Source of the DNA: Bacteroidota bacterium
GTDB lineage: Bacteria; Bacteroidota; Bacteroidia; Chitinophagales; Chitinophagaceae
Length of the DNA stretch: 5,449 nucleotides
Assembly: GCA_023390215.1 (NCBI GenBank)
Contig: JAEWDG010000123.1
Location: 1-5,449 of the forward strand
Direction: 5' to 3'
Shown: piece by piece, positions 1 through 5,449 of the stretch
Layout of the letters: the number at the start of each line of letters is the position of its first letter
Position numbering within the stretch: position 1 is the first letter of the stretch
The notes under the pieces: generated by a model
What the model saw: only the letters and a program-made list of their open reading frames with translations
Told to the model about the DNA's origin: nothing
Database searches by the model: none
Made by a program: the position numbers and the translations under genes

Positions 1-1259
1 CTTATACCCAGACGGCTGGTAATGGATCATCAAACTGCGGACTGGTTTGTACAACAAGTGCGACGAATACGGGCCCGGTTTGCCCAGGCGGTGTTATTGA
101 CCTGGGATCCAGCGCTGTAACTGATGCCAACTATCAATGGTCTGGACCAAACTGTTTCAGCAGTACGTTGCAGAGCCCAACAGGTGTAACGGCCCCAACT
201 GATCCCGGTACATATACATACACCATTGTTGCAACAGGCCCTAACGGTTACGCATGTACGGATACCACGCACGTGATTGTTACCCCCGGCCCTGCACTGG
301 GTGTCGATCAAAACACTTCTGTTTGCGAAAACGGTACTGTTGATCTTACTTCATTGTTCACCCTTACAGGTCTTACCACAACCTGGACAAATTTTGCAAC
401 CGGCGATCCTGTTGCTAACCCGGCTGCGGTAACAAACAGTGGCGTATATCAACTGGCGGCTGCAACTGCCGTTGGTTGTAAAGACACCGCTCTTGTAACG
501 GTAGTTGTTGACACTGTGCGGTCTACGGTTAGTTACCAGCAGGTACCCTGTACACAAACTGCAGTGATTACCGTTAATGGTACCCAGGGTGTTGGTAGTT
601 TTGAATATGGATTGTCGGCCAACCCCGGCGTGTTCCAGCCTGAAAACGAATTCACGGTTGAAACAGCAGGAACGTACACTACAATAACGAAGGATAACTT
701 AGGTTGTACATACAATAATGATGTGGTTGTAAACCTACTTCCTCCTTTTGAAGTGGATGCCGGAAGTCCGGTTTCTATAATTATTGGTGACGCGACCACG
801 CTTACACCAACAAGTAATCAGGCTGTAGCTAGTTATCTATGGTCACCTGCTACCGGTTTGAGTTCCACAACAGTTTCAAACCCCGTGGCAGCACCTACAG
901 TAACCACCACATATACACTTAACGCTACAACTGCGGAAGGTTGTGTGGCAACCGATACGGTAACCGTTACGGTGATCCCGATCTGTATTGAAGTTCGCAA
1001 TGCGTTTACACCAAACGGTGATGGCATCAATGAACTCTGGCAGGTATACCGTAGCTACGAATGTTTCAAAAACATTTCAGTTCAGGTGTTTAACCGTTAC
1101 GGTAATACAGTGTATGAATCAAAAGACTATCGTAATCAATGGGACGGAACATATAAAGGTAAACCTGTTCCTGATGGCACATACTATGCAGTTTGTAAAT
1201 TCACACAAATCAATGGCAAAGTAGTTACTATCAAATCCGATGTAACTGTTCTCAGATAG
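1..1259 (+). CDS. Large Ig/PKD-like surface protein with T9SS type B C-terminal sorting domain (3' part only)
   Basis: The frame is open from the left edge (first full codon at base 3), so the true start lies outside; an in-frame TTG at 168 lies mid-domain and is not a credible start. About 418 residues are visible. The last ~90 (from about base 996) form a gliding-motility-associated/CHU_C domain, with FTPNGDGINELW, VFNRYGNTVYES, WDGTYKG and PDGTYYAV, ending in a basic 'TVLR' tail. In this family the domain directs export through the type IX secretion system and attachment at, or release from, the cell surface. Upstream are Thr/Val-rich beta modules, each ending in a 'GC..(T)D..xVxV' strand, with those Cys codons at 255, 477, 705 and 942 (74-79 residues apart). 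The last module has the 'WSPATGLSSTTVSNP' PKD-like signature. The role is probably adhesion or structural; no catalytic motif is visible. The ligand cannot be told, and the N-terminal domains are unknown. Confidence 0.93.
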   Translation, partial: YTQTAGNGSSNCGLVCTTSATNTGPVCPGGVIDLGSSAVTDANYQWSGPNCFSSTLQSPTGVTAPTDPGTYTYTIVATGPNGYACTDTTHVIVTPGPALGVDQNTSVCENGTVDLTSLFTLTGLTTTWTNFATGDPVANPAAVTNSGVYQLAAATAVGCKDTALVTVVVDTVRSTVSYQQVPCTQTAVITVNGTQGVGSFEYGLSANPGVFQPENEFTVETAGTYTTITKDNLGCTYNNDVVVNLLPPFEVDAGSPVSIIIGDATTLTPTSNQAVASYLWSPATGLSSTTVSNPVAAPTVTTTYTLNATTAEGCVATDTVTVTVIPICIEVRNAFTPNGDGINELWQVYRSYECFKNISVQVFNRYGNTVYESKDYRNQWDGTYKGKPVPDGTYYAVCKFTQINGKVVTIKSDVTVLR

Positions 1260-1278
1260 TCAGAGAATAAAAGAAGTT

Positions 1279-1305
1279 AAGCCCCGCCCTCGTGCGGGGC
1301 TTTTT
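1279..1305 (+). terminator. Rho-independent terminator after the surface-protein gene
   Basis: A GC-rich hairpin begins about 20 bases after the stop codon. The arms GCCCCGC (1281-1287) and GCGGGGC (1294-1300) are perfectly complementary around a six-base loop, and the stem is extended by AA/TT at 1279-1280 and 1301-1302. It runs straight into five T residues (1301-1305). This is a textbook intrinsic terminator on the + strand. It separates the surface-protein transcript from the downstream + strand gene, which therefore needs its own promoter in the short stretch 1306-1337. I see no convincing Bacteroidota TAnnTTTG element there. Confidence 0.9.
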
Positions 1306-1337
1306 ATGAAGGCAAACAGCATTTTTACATTAACGGT

Positions 1338-1673
1338 ATGCTCGATTTTGAAGAGATAAGAGAATGGGTGTTGGGTTTTCCCGGGGTAAAAGAAGACTTT
1401 CCCTTTGGTGAAAATAGTTTGGTTTTTAAGGTAAAAGATAAAATGTTTCTGTTGCTGGCCTTGGATGAAACACCGGGGAGGTTCAATCTGAAATCAGATC
1501 CGGAGTTATCAGTTGCATTGAGAGAAGAATATCCCGAAACCGTTTTACCAGGTTACCACATGAATAAGAAACACTGGAACACGATTGTATTAGATGGGAG
1601 ACTTCCTGACCGGCAAATAAAACAACTTATTGAATCATCATATAACCTGGTTGGAAAACCGGGAAAGAAATGA
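1338..1673 (+). CDS. MmcQ/YjbR family protein (DUF419, CyaY-like fold)
   Basis: This 111-residue protein has the typical full length of the MmcQ/YjbR family. Recognisable family positions are the N-terminal 'FPGVKEDFPFGEN' segment (about residues 14-26), 'FNLKSDP' (49-55), the strongly conserved 'PGYHMNKKHWNTI' block (71-83), and a C-terminal 'LIESSYNLV' helix (97-105). Members adopt a small alpha/beta CyaY-like fold and are often annotated as DNA-binding on structural grounds; a precise cellular role is not established, so none is assigned. The ATG at 1338 fits the family N-terminus, and upstream there is only the 32-base spacer after the terminator at 1279-1305. No Shine-Dalgarno is evident, which is usual for Bacteroidota. 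The gene is probably monocistronic: its 3' end meets the next gene tail to tail with 9 bases between the stop codons. Confidence 0.9.
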   Translation: MLDFEEIREWVLGFPGVKEDFPFGENSLVFKVKDKMFLLLALDETPGRFNLKSDPELSVALREEYPETVLPGYHMNKKHWNTIVLDGRLPDRQIKQLIESSYNLVGKPGKK

Positions 1674-1682
1674 AAATGCTGC

Positions 1683-2294
1683 TCATTTAAGATATTTCCA
1701 GTTCTTTACTTTTCCTTCTGAGATCCATTCTACTGCCAGGGCGAGATTTTTTTCCCGTGTGGAATCTGTTTTTGCTGAAGACAGCCATTCGATGTATTCT
1801 TTCTTTTTCCCTGCGGTGAAGAGCTGATACTGTTTCCATGCCTTTGGATTGGCTTTTAATGCTTTTTCAAACCAGGCCGGGGTGTTCTGTTCAGTAACCG
1901 TTTTTTTTCTGTTGGCCGGAAGTTTCATACCATCATCGGTTAATTTCATCGCTTCTGCGATCCAGGCTTTCAGTTTTTTATCCGGAGGCAGATCTTTAAG
2001 CGAGCAAATTTTTCCAAGATGGCCCATGGCCTCCTGCGCTGAGGCTTTTTCAGCAAGACTCTTATCTTTCATCAAAGCAGCTTTCCAAAAACTGAACGCG
2101 GCATGCTGTTTAAAAGAAGCCATGCTGCACATCATCTCTCCTTTGTAATCGAAATGCGGGAAACTCCACTTCATTTTTTCCTCCGTATCAGGGCAAACTT
2201 CATGTACAAGTTCCCGGAGGTGCATGAGGACCGGTTGTGCAAAAGACTGCGCTTTAGCGATATACTGATCTACCGCTTTGTTATAGTTACCCAT
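1683..2294 (-). CDS. DUF1801 / YdeI-OmpD-associated (OmdA) family protein
   Basis: The 203-residue soluble protein has two recognisable parts. Residues about 15-115 resemble DUF1801 (YdhG-like): 'LRELVHEVCPDTEEKMKWSF', 'FDYKGEMMCSMASFKQHAAFSF', and a helix with 'LKDLPPDKKLKAWIAEAMKL'. Residues about 138-197 match the OmdA/YdeI C-terminal domain: 'TPAWFEKALKANPKAW', 'KKKEYIEWLSSAKTDSTREKN', then a helix with 'WISEGK'. In enterobacteria, YdeI/OmdA proteins are linked to stress and bacteriocin protection; that role should not be carried over here without evidence. No signal peptide or membrane segment is seen. The ATG at 2294 lies 9 bases after the stop of the upstream VanZ-like gene, so the two are probably co-transcribed with this gene second. 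Its 3' end converges on the MmcQ/YjbR gene with no room for a separate terminator. Family assignment is firm; function is not. Confidence 0.9.
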   Translation of the reverse strand: MGNYNKAVDQYIAKAQSFAQPVLMHLRELVHEVCPDTEEKMKWSFPHFDYKGEMMCSMASFKQHAAFSFWKAALMKDKSLAEKASAQEAMGHLGKICSLKDLPPDKKLKAWIAEAMKLTDDGMKLPANRKKTVTEQNTPAWFEKALKANPKAWKQYQLFTAGKKKEYIEWLSSAKTDSTREKNLALAVEWISEGKVKNWKYLK

Positions 2295-2303
2295 GACATT
2301 AAA

Positions 2304-2786
2304 TTAGCGATATCTCCGTATATAAAGCTGGAAAATTACTGCGCCTGCAAAACCTCCCAATGTGTTTAACATCAGGTCGTCTACATCAAAAACACCGGTA
2401 TTTGTAATAAGTTGAATCAGCTCAAATCCGAGACTGATGAAAAAAATGGAAAGTGTAATTTTCAGCAACGTATTAATTCGCCCCGAAAGCATTGGTAAGA
2501 TAAATCCCAGGGGTATAAATCCGAGGAAATTGCCGCCGAGATTGATCAGGGCTTTTCGCTTCGGCATGCGTTCTGAAAGGTAGAGTTTGATTGAATGAAA
2601 AGGGATAAAATTGGCTGCCTGGTACCCTTTTTCCACGACAGTTTTATTAAAGGATGAATGGATCGCGCTATGCACTTCTTTTTTAGGGTGCTTGAACAGA
2701 ATGAAAATGCTGAGAATGAACAGGTAAAGGAAAAATACAGCAAACCAAAATTTCCTGTCGGGCTTAAAGTCATTTCGTTTTTCCAT
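2304..2786 (-). CDS. VanZ-like family integral membrane protein
   Basis: The protein is 160 residues with about four hydrophobic segments (roughly 13-31, 80-100, 105-126 and 137-155). VanZ-like hallmarks appear in order: 'NFIPFHSIKLYL' (59-70), 'INLGGNFLGFIPLGFILP' (81-98), 'GFELIQL' (120-126) and 'FDVDDLMLNTLGG' (133-145). The acidic DVDDL/N motif at the start of the last helix is typical. VanZ itself gives low-level teicoplanin resistance in enterococci, but most VanZ-like proteins in environmental bacteria have no proven role, and there are no vanA/H/X-type genes here. No glycopeptide resistance should therefore be inferred. The ATG at 2786 gives a short basic N-terminus before helix 1. 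The gene leads a probable operon with the YdeI-like gene 9 bases downstream. A 12-bp perfect palindrome lies 10 bases upstream of the start. Confidence 0.92.
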   Translation of the reverse strand: MEKRNDFKPDRKFWFAVFFLYLFILSIFILFKHPKKEVHSAIHSSFNKTVVEKGYQAANFIPFHSIKLYLSERMPKRKALINLGGNFLGFIPLGFILPMLSGRINTLLKITLSIFFISLGFELIQLITNTGVFDVDDLMLNTLGGFAGAVIFQLYIRRYR

Positions 2787-2796
2787 AAACCTATAA

Positions 2797-2808
2797 GGTC
2801 TTAAGACC
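2797..2808. promoter_or_regulatory. Perfect 12-bp palindrome in the leader of the VanZ-like gene (possible operator)
   Basis: GGTCTTAAGACC is exactly self-complementary and ends 10 bases before the VanZ-like start codon. On the - strand it follows an A/T-rich run reading TATTTTTTG (2820-2812), which resembles the Bacteroidota -7 element TAnnTTTG with one extra base. A transcript from there would start near or inside the palindrome. It could be a binding site for a dimeric regulator or a small 5' UTR hairpin. It is not followed by a U-tract, so it is unlikely to terminate the preceding gene. Promoter and operator roles are inferred from position only. Confidence 0.3.
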
Positions 2809-2840
2809 CTGCAAAAAATAGAAAAAATCGGGAAAACAAC

Positions 2841-3236
2841 CTACTGTACCACGTTAAATTCCAGCGCAGACAGCAGATAGCCATAATTGCCGTAAGAAGA
2901 CGCATTGGCAATATAGGTGGCAAAATAGATTCGGTGATCGCCGGCAGGAAGCCATATAGGGAAATTGTTGGTAATACTGGTTGACACTTTTGAAAATGGA
3001 ACGCCATCCAAAAACAAATAATAATTGCCCCCAATAAAATTTATACTTTCAATTTTAAGCACCTTGTTCTCGGGCACAGTAAATCTCCGCATCAGAATCG
3101 TATCTGCGCAACCGCTGGAACATTCGGAAATAGAATCAGTCTGAATCACAAAAACCCGGTTAAACTGTAAATTATTTTGAGCTTTTGCAGAATAGCAACA
3201 TATAAGAACGAATAGAGCTGCAATTAATTTTTTCAT
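2841..3236 (-). CDS. Small secreted beta-rich protein of unknown function
   Basis: The product is 131 residues and begins with a clear Sec signal peptide: MKK, a hydrophobic core (LIAALFVLICC) and an A-K-A cleavage motif ending at residue 19, with mature Gln20. The Cys13-Cys14 pair lies in the hydrophobic core without a proper lipobox, so a lipoprotein is not favoured. The mature part (~112 residues) alternates hydrophobic and polar residues, suggesting a beta-sandwich. It has 'TVPENKVLKIESINF', a 'YYLFLDGVPF' hairpin, a 'FPIWLPAGDHRIYF' segment and a terminal 'SALEFNVVQ' strand. Cys39 and Cys43 (ECSSGC) may form a disulphide. I recall similar 'vP.gKv.KIEs ... P.wLPAG' proteins in other Bacteroidota but know no function. 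The start codon lies 17 bases after the stop of the preceding small secreted gene, so the two are probably co-transcribed. The destination is periplasm, outer membrane or exterior. Confidence 0.8.
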   Translation of the reverse strand: MKKLIAALFVLICCYSAKAQNNLQFNRVFVIQTDSISECSSGCADTILMRRFTVPENKVLKIESINFIGGNYYLFLDGVPFSKVSTSITNNFPIWLPAGDHRIYFATYIANASSYGNYGYLLSALEFNVVQ

Positions 3237-3253
3237 TATTTAGTTTAAAGATT

Positions 3254-3592
3254 TTAGAAACCCTTTGCAGTATAGATAAGTGTGTTCTGCCTGTCAGTAT
3301 TTACAGCAGAAGTTACAAGGAGGAACCAGGCTGCTCCATTATAATAATAGAATCCACTGTCTCCATCAGTCTGGTATATCAATAATCCCGTAGCGGGTGT
3401 AGCAATCGCATTTCTTTGAGCAGCACTCATCCTTGGAATCAGCAGGCCTTTTTGCGTACTGCTTACATCCAGTATGGCAGAAGTATCTGCAGCCGCTGCA
3501 GTGTTGTTTATACTAACGGATTGAGAAAATGCAGTAGAAGAAAACATTGAAGCTAAAAGAAAAACACAGAGCTTACATATATTTTTTTGCAT
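3254..3592 (-). CDS. Short secreted protein with Bacteroidota tail-fibre-like 'KGLLIPRM' core
   Basis: I place the start at the ATG at 3592 (112 residues) rather than at an upstream in-frame TTG at 3613, because the ATG leaves a compact signal peptide: MQKNICK, a hydrophobic stretch to about residue 20, and A-F-S before Gln24. The mature protein opens with 'SVSINNTAAAADTSAILDVSSTQKGLLIPRMS' in two contiguous parts (25-43 and 44-56). It continues with 'AAQRNAIATPATGLLIYQTD' (57-76) and 'GFYYYNGAAWFLL' (80-92). This core is widespread at the N-terminus of secreted Bacteroidota proteins, where it is usually followed by long repeats, collagen-like regions or an S74 chaperone domain. Here only 20 residues follow, ending 'NTLIYTAKGF'. 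It may be a minimal version or a trimmed remnant; there is no visible frameshift. It probably heads an operon with the secreted gene 17 bases downstream. Function is unknown. Confidence 0.83.
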   Translation of the reverse strand: MQKNICKLCVFLLASMFSSTAFSQSVSINNTAAAADTSAILDVSSTQKGLLIPRMSAAQRNAIATPATGLLIYQTDGDSGFYYYNGAAWFLLVTSAVNTDRQNTLIYTAKGF

Positions 3593-3625
3593 AGGTAATT
3601 TTAGGGATTGCAAGATACGGATCGA

Positions 3626-3641
3626 ATTCAGAAATCTGAAT
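3626..3641. repeat. Short inverted repeat in the gap between the hbd-type gene and the small secreted gene
   Basis: The 74-base gap 3593-3666 is AT-rich and holds an inverted repeat with 7-base arms: ATTCAGA (3626-3632) and TCTGAAT (3635-3641), separated by AA. A weaker 5-base pair, GTTTA/TAAAC, lies at 3642-3646 and 3656-3660. Neither is followed by a T-run on the - strand, so neither is a good intrinsic terminator for the dehydrogenase gene. The 7-base repeat is about 34 bases upstream of the secreted gene's ATG, where an operator could sit. A loose -7-like TATCTTG follows on the - strand (about 3611-3617). Role unknown. Confidence 0.3.
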
Positions 3642-3666
3642 GTTTAATCAGATAATAAACAACTTA

Positions 3667-4563
3667 TCATTTTTTAAAAGCCTCACTCACCACTAACTCT
3701 TTACTCCCTGCAGTATAAGTATAAAATCCTTCTCCGCATTTTACGCCAAGTTTACCGGCCATAACCATATTCACCAGCAAAGGGCAGGGCGCATATTTCG
3801 GATTCCCGAAACCATTGTGCAACACGCGAAGAATGCTCAGGCAAACATCCAGGCCTATAAAATCTGCAAGCTGCAAAGGCCCCATAGGATGGGCCATTCC
3901 GAGTTTCATCACGGTGTCGATCTCGTTAACATTCGCTACTCCCTCAAATAAGGAATAGATTGCCTCATTGATCATGGGCATGAGGATACGGTTGGCTACG
4001 AAGCCAGGATAATCATTCACCTCACATGGGATCTTACCCAATTCCTCACTCAGGCGTATAATCGTTTGCGTTACTTCCTTTTTTGTCGCATATCCGTTAA
4101 TGATCTCCACAAGTTTCATCACCGGAACAGGATTCATAAAGTGCATTCCGATCACATCGCCGGGACGTCTTGTAGCCGCAGCGATTTTGGTAATTGAAAT
4201 GGAAGAAGTATTGGTTGCGAGTATACATCCCTGTGGGGCAGCTTCGTCTATGGCTCTAAATATATCCAGTTTCAGGCTCTCATTTTCAGTTGCCGCTTCC
4301 ACTACCAGATTGGCTTGTCTAACAGCATCTATAATATCTGAACTCGTAGAGATATTTGATAATAAACTGGTTTTTTGCGCTTCCGTGAGCAGACCTTTTG
4401 AAATCTGCCGGTCAGCATTTTTTGATATCGTGGCAATGGCTTTTCCCAGTTGCTCGGTATTCACATCGATTAATGTTACTTTAAAACCTGTTTGCGCGAA
4501 AACGTGCGCGATGCCATTACCCATGGTGCCTGCACCAATTACGGAAACATTTTCTATAGCCAT
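3667..4563 (-). CDS. 3-hydroxybutyryl-CoA dehydrogenase (3-hydroxyacyl-CoA dehydrogenase family)
   Basis: This cytosolic enzyme oxidises (S)-3-hydroxybutyryl-CoA to acetoacetyl-CoA with NAD(P)+, or runs in reverse. Its 298 residues make a full-length single-function protein with no fused enoyl-CoA hydratase. The N-terminal Rossmann domain has GAGTMG at 10-15 and Asp33 at the end of beta 2, which favours NAD. Ser120 (in ATNTSS), His141 (GMHFMNP), Glu153 (KLVEI) and Asn191 (GFVANRI) match the family's catalytic and substrate positions. The C-terminal dimerisation domain carries 'AHPMGPLQLADFIGLD' (224-239) and 'GVKCGEGFYTY' (273-283). The ATG at 4563 is 15 bases after the glutaryl-CoA dehydrogenase stop, so it is second in that operon. 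The context suggests a role in glutaryl-CoA/crotonyl-CoA breakdown, although phenylacetate or butyrate pathways use the same enzyme type (PaaH, Hbd). Specificity for C4 is inferred. Confidence 0.95.
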   Translation of the reverse strand: MAIENVSVIGAGTMGNGIAHVFAQTGFKVTLIDVNTEQLGKAIATISKNADRQISKGLLTEAQKTSLLSNISTSSDIIDAVRQANLVVEAATENESLKLDIFRAIDEAAPQGCILATNTSSISITKIAAATRRPGDVIGMHFMNPVPVMKLVEIINGYATKKEVTQTIIRLSEELGKIPCEVNDYPGFVANRILMPMINEAIYSLFEGVANVNEIDTVMKLGMAHPMGPLQLADFIGLDVCLSILRVLHNGFGNPKYAPCPLLVNMVMAGKLGVKCGEGFYTYTAGSKELVVSEAFKK

Positions 4564-4578
4564 TTGAAATTCTTTAAT

Positions 4579-5449
4579 TTATTTGAATGCATTTAAACCG
4601 GTTACATCCATACCGGTGATCAGTAAATGGATATCATGTGTTCCTTCGTAGGTTATTACACTTTCAAGGTTCATCATGTGACGCATCACAGAATATTCGC
4701 CCGTAATACCCATCCCACCGAGCATCTGCCGCGCATCACGACAAATATTTGTTGCCACTTCGCAGGCGTTTCTCTTGGCCATACTCACCTGTTGGGGGGT
4801 GGCCCTTCCTTCACTCATTAAAACCCCTAAACGCCAGTTCAGCAGTTGGGCCTTCGTGATCTCTGTTACCATCTCAGCCAGCTTTTTTTGCTGCAACTGA
4901 AAACCCCCGATCGGTTTCCCAAATTGAATGCGCTCCTTGCTGTATTGTAAAGCAGTATCATAACAATCCATCGCTGCGCCGATCGCACCCCAAGCTATTC
5001 CATAACGTGCTTTTGATAAGCAGGAAAGCGGGCCTTTTAAACCGGAAATGTTTGGTAACAGATTTTCTTTTGGCACTTTAACATTATCAAAAACCAGCTC
5101 ACCAGTTGCACTGGCGCGCAAACTCCATTTACCATGCGTAGTTGGCGTACTGAATCCTTCCATTCCACGTTCTACAATAATGCCTTTAACAACACCCTGT
5201 TCATCTTTCGCCCAAACCACAGCTACCTGCGAATAAGGCGCGTTGGAGATCCACATCTTTGCACCGTTCAAAATATAATGATCACCGGCATCACGGATAT
5301 TCGTGAGCATGCTGGAGGGATCACTGCCATGGTTGGGTTCAGTTAATCCAAAGCATCCCAGCCATTCGCCGCTGGCAAGTTTTGGTAAATATTTATTGCG
5401 TTGTTCCTCACTTCCATACGCATGAATGGGGAACATCACAAGACTGCCC
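4579..5449 (-). CDS. gcdH: Glutaryl-CoA dehydrogenase (5' end missing)
   Basis: This is an FAD acyl-CoA dehydrogenase that converts glutaryl-CoA to crotonyl-CoA with loss of CO2, in lysine, tryptophan and glutarate degradation. The frame stays open to the right edge (last full codon 5446-5448), so the GTG at 5439 is not the start. 289 residues are visible; family length is near 390, so about 100 N-terminal residues, including the helical domain and the substrate Arg expected there, lie outside. Numbered from the edge, I see GCFGLTEPNHGSD (31-43), KMWISN (64-69), SLRASATGE (109-117), ARYGIAWG (147-154), RIQFGKPI (173-180), QMLGGMGI (241-248) and YEGTHDIH (267-274), with Glu268 as catalytic base. 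From memory, these blocks and the 'YGSEEQRNKYLP' start match human GCDH much better than short-chain acyl-CoA dehydrogenases. It is followed after 15 bases by 3-hydroxybutyryl-CoA dehydrogenase, a step in the same route. Confidence 0.93.
   Translation of the reverse strand, partial: GSLVMFPIHAYGSEEQRNKYLPKLASGEWLGCFGLTEPNHGSDPSSMLTNIRDAGDHYILNGAKMWISNAPYSQVAVVWAKDEQGVVKGIIVERGMEGFSTPTTHGKWSLRASATGELVFDNVKVPKENLLPNISGLKGPLSCLSKARYGIAWGAIGAAMDCYDTALQYSKERIQFGKPIGGFQLQQKKLAEMVTEITKAQLLNWRLGVLMSEGRATPQQVSMAKRNACEVATNICRDARQMLGGMGITGEYSVMRHMMNLESVITYEGTHDIHLLITGMDVTGLNAFK

Noticed and set aside
168..1259. Reading the surface protein as starting at base 168
   Set aside because: The codon at 168 is TTG inside an Ig-like module, and the same frame is open all the way to the left edge with matching module sequence (for example the 'VCPGG.IDL' strand near 78-104).
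2304..2786. Glycopeptide (teicoplanin) resistance determinant
   Set aside because: The protein is VanZ-like by motif, but no other van genes are nearby, and most VanZ-like proteins in Bacteroidota have no shown resistance role.
2797..2808. Palindrome as an intrinsic terminator of the secreted-protein operon
   Set aside because: On the - strand it is followed by TTATAGGTTT rather than a T-run, and the T-rich runs lie before it, not after.
3254..3592. Prophage tail-fibre gene or phage remnant
   Set aside because: The protein carries a Sec signal peptide, the core is common in host-encoded secreted Bacteroidota proteins, and no other phage gene or integration site is present in the window.
3593..3613. 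Upstream TTG start at 3613 for the tail-fibre-like protein
   Set aside because: It would add seven residues (with Leu-Pro) before a well-formed signal peptide that starts naturally at the ATG at 3592.
4100..4567. 155-residue + strand open frame opposite the 3-hydroxybutyryl-CoA dehydrogenase gene
   Set aside because: It lies wholly antisense to a gene with all family motifs, shows no domain of its own, and has the composition expected of a complementary-strand shadow.

Overview
The window looks like an ordinary chromosomal stretch of a Bacteroidota genome, most likely from the Chitinophagaceae or a close relative. The evidence is a C-terminal gliding-motility/type IX secretion (T9SS) type B sorting domain, a secreted protein with the 'STQKGLLIPRM...GLLIYQTD...YYYNGAAW' core common in that phylum, A-rich leaders without clear Shine-Dalgarno sites, and moderate GC. 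The placement rests on protein style only; there is no marker gene here. Eight genes are present, two of them cut by the window edges.

Layout. At the left edge, on the + strand, is the 3' end of a large surface protein made of Cys-containing Ig/PKD-like modules and ending in a T9SS type B domain. It is closed by a strong intrinsic terminator at about 1279-1305. Next, on +, is a small MmcQ/YjbR-family protein. It meets, tail to tail with a 9-bp gap, a - strand pair: a VanZ-like membrane protein followed by a DUF1801/YdeI-OmdA protein. Further right, also on -, are two small signal-peptide proteins 17 bp apart (a short tail-fibre-like protein, then an uncharacterised beta-rich protein). At the right edge, on -, glutaryl-CoA dehydrogenase (5' end missing) is followed after 15 bp by 3-hydroxybutyryl-CoA dehydrogenase.

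How the genes fit together. The clearest functional unit is the right-hand pair. Glutaryl-CoA dehydrogenase makes crotonyl-CoA, an enoyl-CoA hydratase (not in this window) would give 3-hydroxybutyryl-CoA, and the second enzyme oxidises that to acetoacetyl-CoA. This is the lower part of lysine/tryptophan/glutarate catabolism. The two small secreted proteins are probably co-expressed envelope or extracellular proteins of unknown role. VanZ-like plus YdeI-like is probably a two-gene operon without an obvious shared pathway.

No RNA gene, CRISPR array, insertion sequence, phage integration site or clear defence system is visible. No gene-free stretch exceeds 300 bases; the longest gaps are about 75-80 bases. 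I found no convincing new biological system. The items most worth a second look are the small secreted pair, the Cys-module architecture of the surface protein, and a perfect 12-bp palindrome just upstream of the VanZ-like gene.
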